Source: Phlegmacium glaucopus
Lineage: Eukaryota; Basidiomycota; Agaricomycetes; Agaricales; Cortinariaceae
Direction of reading: 5' to 3'
Length of the DNA: 64,000 nt
NCBI GenBank assembly: GCA_015039465.1
Contig: MU130378.1
Coordinates: 2,236,570-2,300,569 of the forward strand
This document shows positions 63,001-64,000 of the stretch, one piece after another. A program made the position numbers and the translations under genes. The notes beneath the pieces are model-generated. The model saw only the letters and a list, made by a program, of their open reading frames with translations, was not told the origin of the DNA and did not search any database. Numbering within the stretch: position 1 is the stretch's first letter; each line of letters starts with the position of its first letter.

Positions 63001-64000
63001 AAACCATCGGATCTTGTCGAAAACTGGAGTTCAACGGCGATAAAAGACGCTGACCAAGACTTTTCAAGTGCTGATGAGGAGCCTGAAGATCCAAGAAGTC
63101 TTAGGTCTGCTGCTGCTCTTAAGAAGACTCCTCGAGCGAGGGGCAGACAAAGCTCTGTCCATGACCTCGTCTACCAATATGGAGGCGGGGTTGTTCAAAA
63201 GGAGAAAGAGCATGAACGAGAACGAGTCCTACAGCATGGTCCCGGTGACTACATACCCCAGCAGTCAAAAGTGCGACCTTCAGGGTTAGTCATTCCTACC
63301 AAACCACATATGGATCACAAGACACCATCTCCAACAACCAAACCTCTTGTATCGCCGATCAGGCGATCACCGCAGCCCCATCGATCCTCTTCGCAAGTTA
63401 GTAAGTCGCAGCTCCCTCTAAAAGCCAACAAGTCTCCTACTTCGGGACGATCCCGTCCTCAATCGATGTTTATCTTCCCGTCGAAATCTGTAGACAGCCC
63501 ATCGATACCCTCTCCTGGTTTGGTTCCTCCAGAGGGATCAAGACCGCGTGCTGTCCGTCGAACTTCAATATCAGATATTGTCGAACGGTATGAAGCTATA
63601 GGAGGGACAGCAAAGTTGGCTGGACCACCCTCCCCACTTCCTAAACCGGTGACTACCAAGGCTATGTCGAATCCTGTTGAATCTCGACGTATCCAGAAAC
63701 CATCAATGTCGAGTGGTTCTAGCAATGTCCTTTTATCAAAAGCCTCAATGTCGAGCGATTCTTCTCATTCAAGTATGGGTGACCCTTCCAAATCTCAGTC
63801 AGTCTCAAAGGAACCGCCTCGACAAACTGTGGGCTTGTCGCGAACCCCGACTAAATCACGCAAAAGCTTAGCTCTTGAAAAAGGCGAACTGATACATACC
63901 CAGACAGTAGACAACAGCACACCACGACCTCGAAGAATATCCCGTAAAGCTGAACCATTCGAGCCTGTGGCACCTAAATCAGCAAAAGCGCCGTTTGAAG
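60080..64000 (+). CDS. Ark/Prk/AAK1 (NAK) family serine/threonine kinase, 3' end outside window
   Basis: Kinases of this family phosphorylate endocytic adaptors and regulate actin patches and clathrin coats. ATG at 60080: MASQQAFQAYPQNKGTLTPG. Domain motifs: Gly loop YLSQGGFAHVYLV, VLKRIQVSDE (ATP Lys), EVRKEVDVMRLLKGHPNIVH, LMEYCPGGGIIDMMNRRLRE, catalytic [73 protein letters not shown]. Intron 1 (60195-60249) starts GCAAGT, a GC-AG intron that restores SQ-GGFAHVY; later introns are GT-AG (about 60380-60429, 60537-60582, 61070-61120). After the kinase comes a Ser/Pro-rich tail of over 900 residues with proline motifs (LPPRPSH), typical of Ark1/Prk1. The frame is still open at 64000. Confidence 0.9.

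Overview
The window is nuclear DNA of a filamentous basidiomycete, most likely an agaricomycete. Almost every recognisable gene is cut by several 45-80 nt GT-AG introns, genes are packed tightly on both strands, and the family mix fits: F-box proteins, a Zn2Cys6 factor, a BSP-type metalloprotease, group A FAD monooxygenases, a DIRS retroelement, chromovirus and copia remnants, and TIR elements.

Gene-rich left part (1-34.5 kb). In order: the 3' end of a Pin1/Ess1 prolyl isomerase; a MOSC-domain (mARC-like) protein; a USP12/46-CreB type deubiquitinase; an F-box protein; a divergent pair of transcription factors (Zn2Cys6 and bHLH); a BSP-family metalloprotease; two tandem copies of a FAD monooxygenase; an FHIT-type HIT hydrolase; a saccharopine-dehydrogenase-like oxidoreductase; the RNA polymerase II CTD phosphatase Fcp1; an APH-fold kinase; a 785-residue protein of unknown function; a small membrane protein; a second F-box-type protein; the ribosomal-protein import factor Syo1; and a RidA/YjgF protein. 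The genes are mostly housekeeping genes and do not form one pathway. Noteworthy layout: a 2.25 kb tandem duplication carried the monooxygenase plus the cut ends of both flanking genes, and two same-strand gene pairs are only 14 and 27 nt apart (stop to start), so they are candidates for bicistronic transcripts.

Transposon island (34.5-58 kb). About 24 kb holds no intact host gene. It contains a TA-flanked MITE, a 2.2 kb TIR element with a degenerate array of about 172 bp and a nested 369 bp element with an 8 bp target duplication, three copies plus one fragment of an unclassified 1.4 kb repeat, a decayed chromodomain Ty3/gypsy remnant, a DIRS/PAT-like retroelement with diagnostic split direct repeats and three nested insertions, and two Ty1/copia RNase H-LTR remnants. 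In-frame stops in the retroelements are nearly all TGA at positions where Arg is expected, the signature of CGA to TGA decay at CpG.

Right end (58.5-64 kb). A tandemly duplicated stretch of unclear coding status is followed by an Ark/Prk/AAK1 (NAK) family kinase with a GC-AG intron, running off the window. I did not find a convincing undescribed multi-gene system. The strongest leads are the tight gene pairs, the possible non-canonical introns, the duplication with gene-end capture, and the DIRS nesting with CpG decay.
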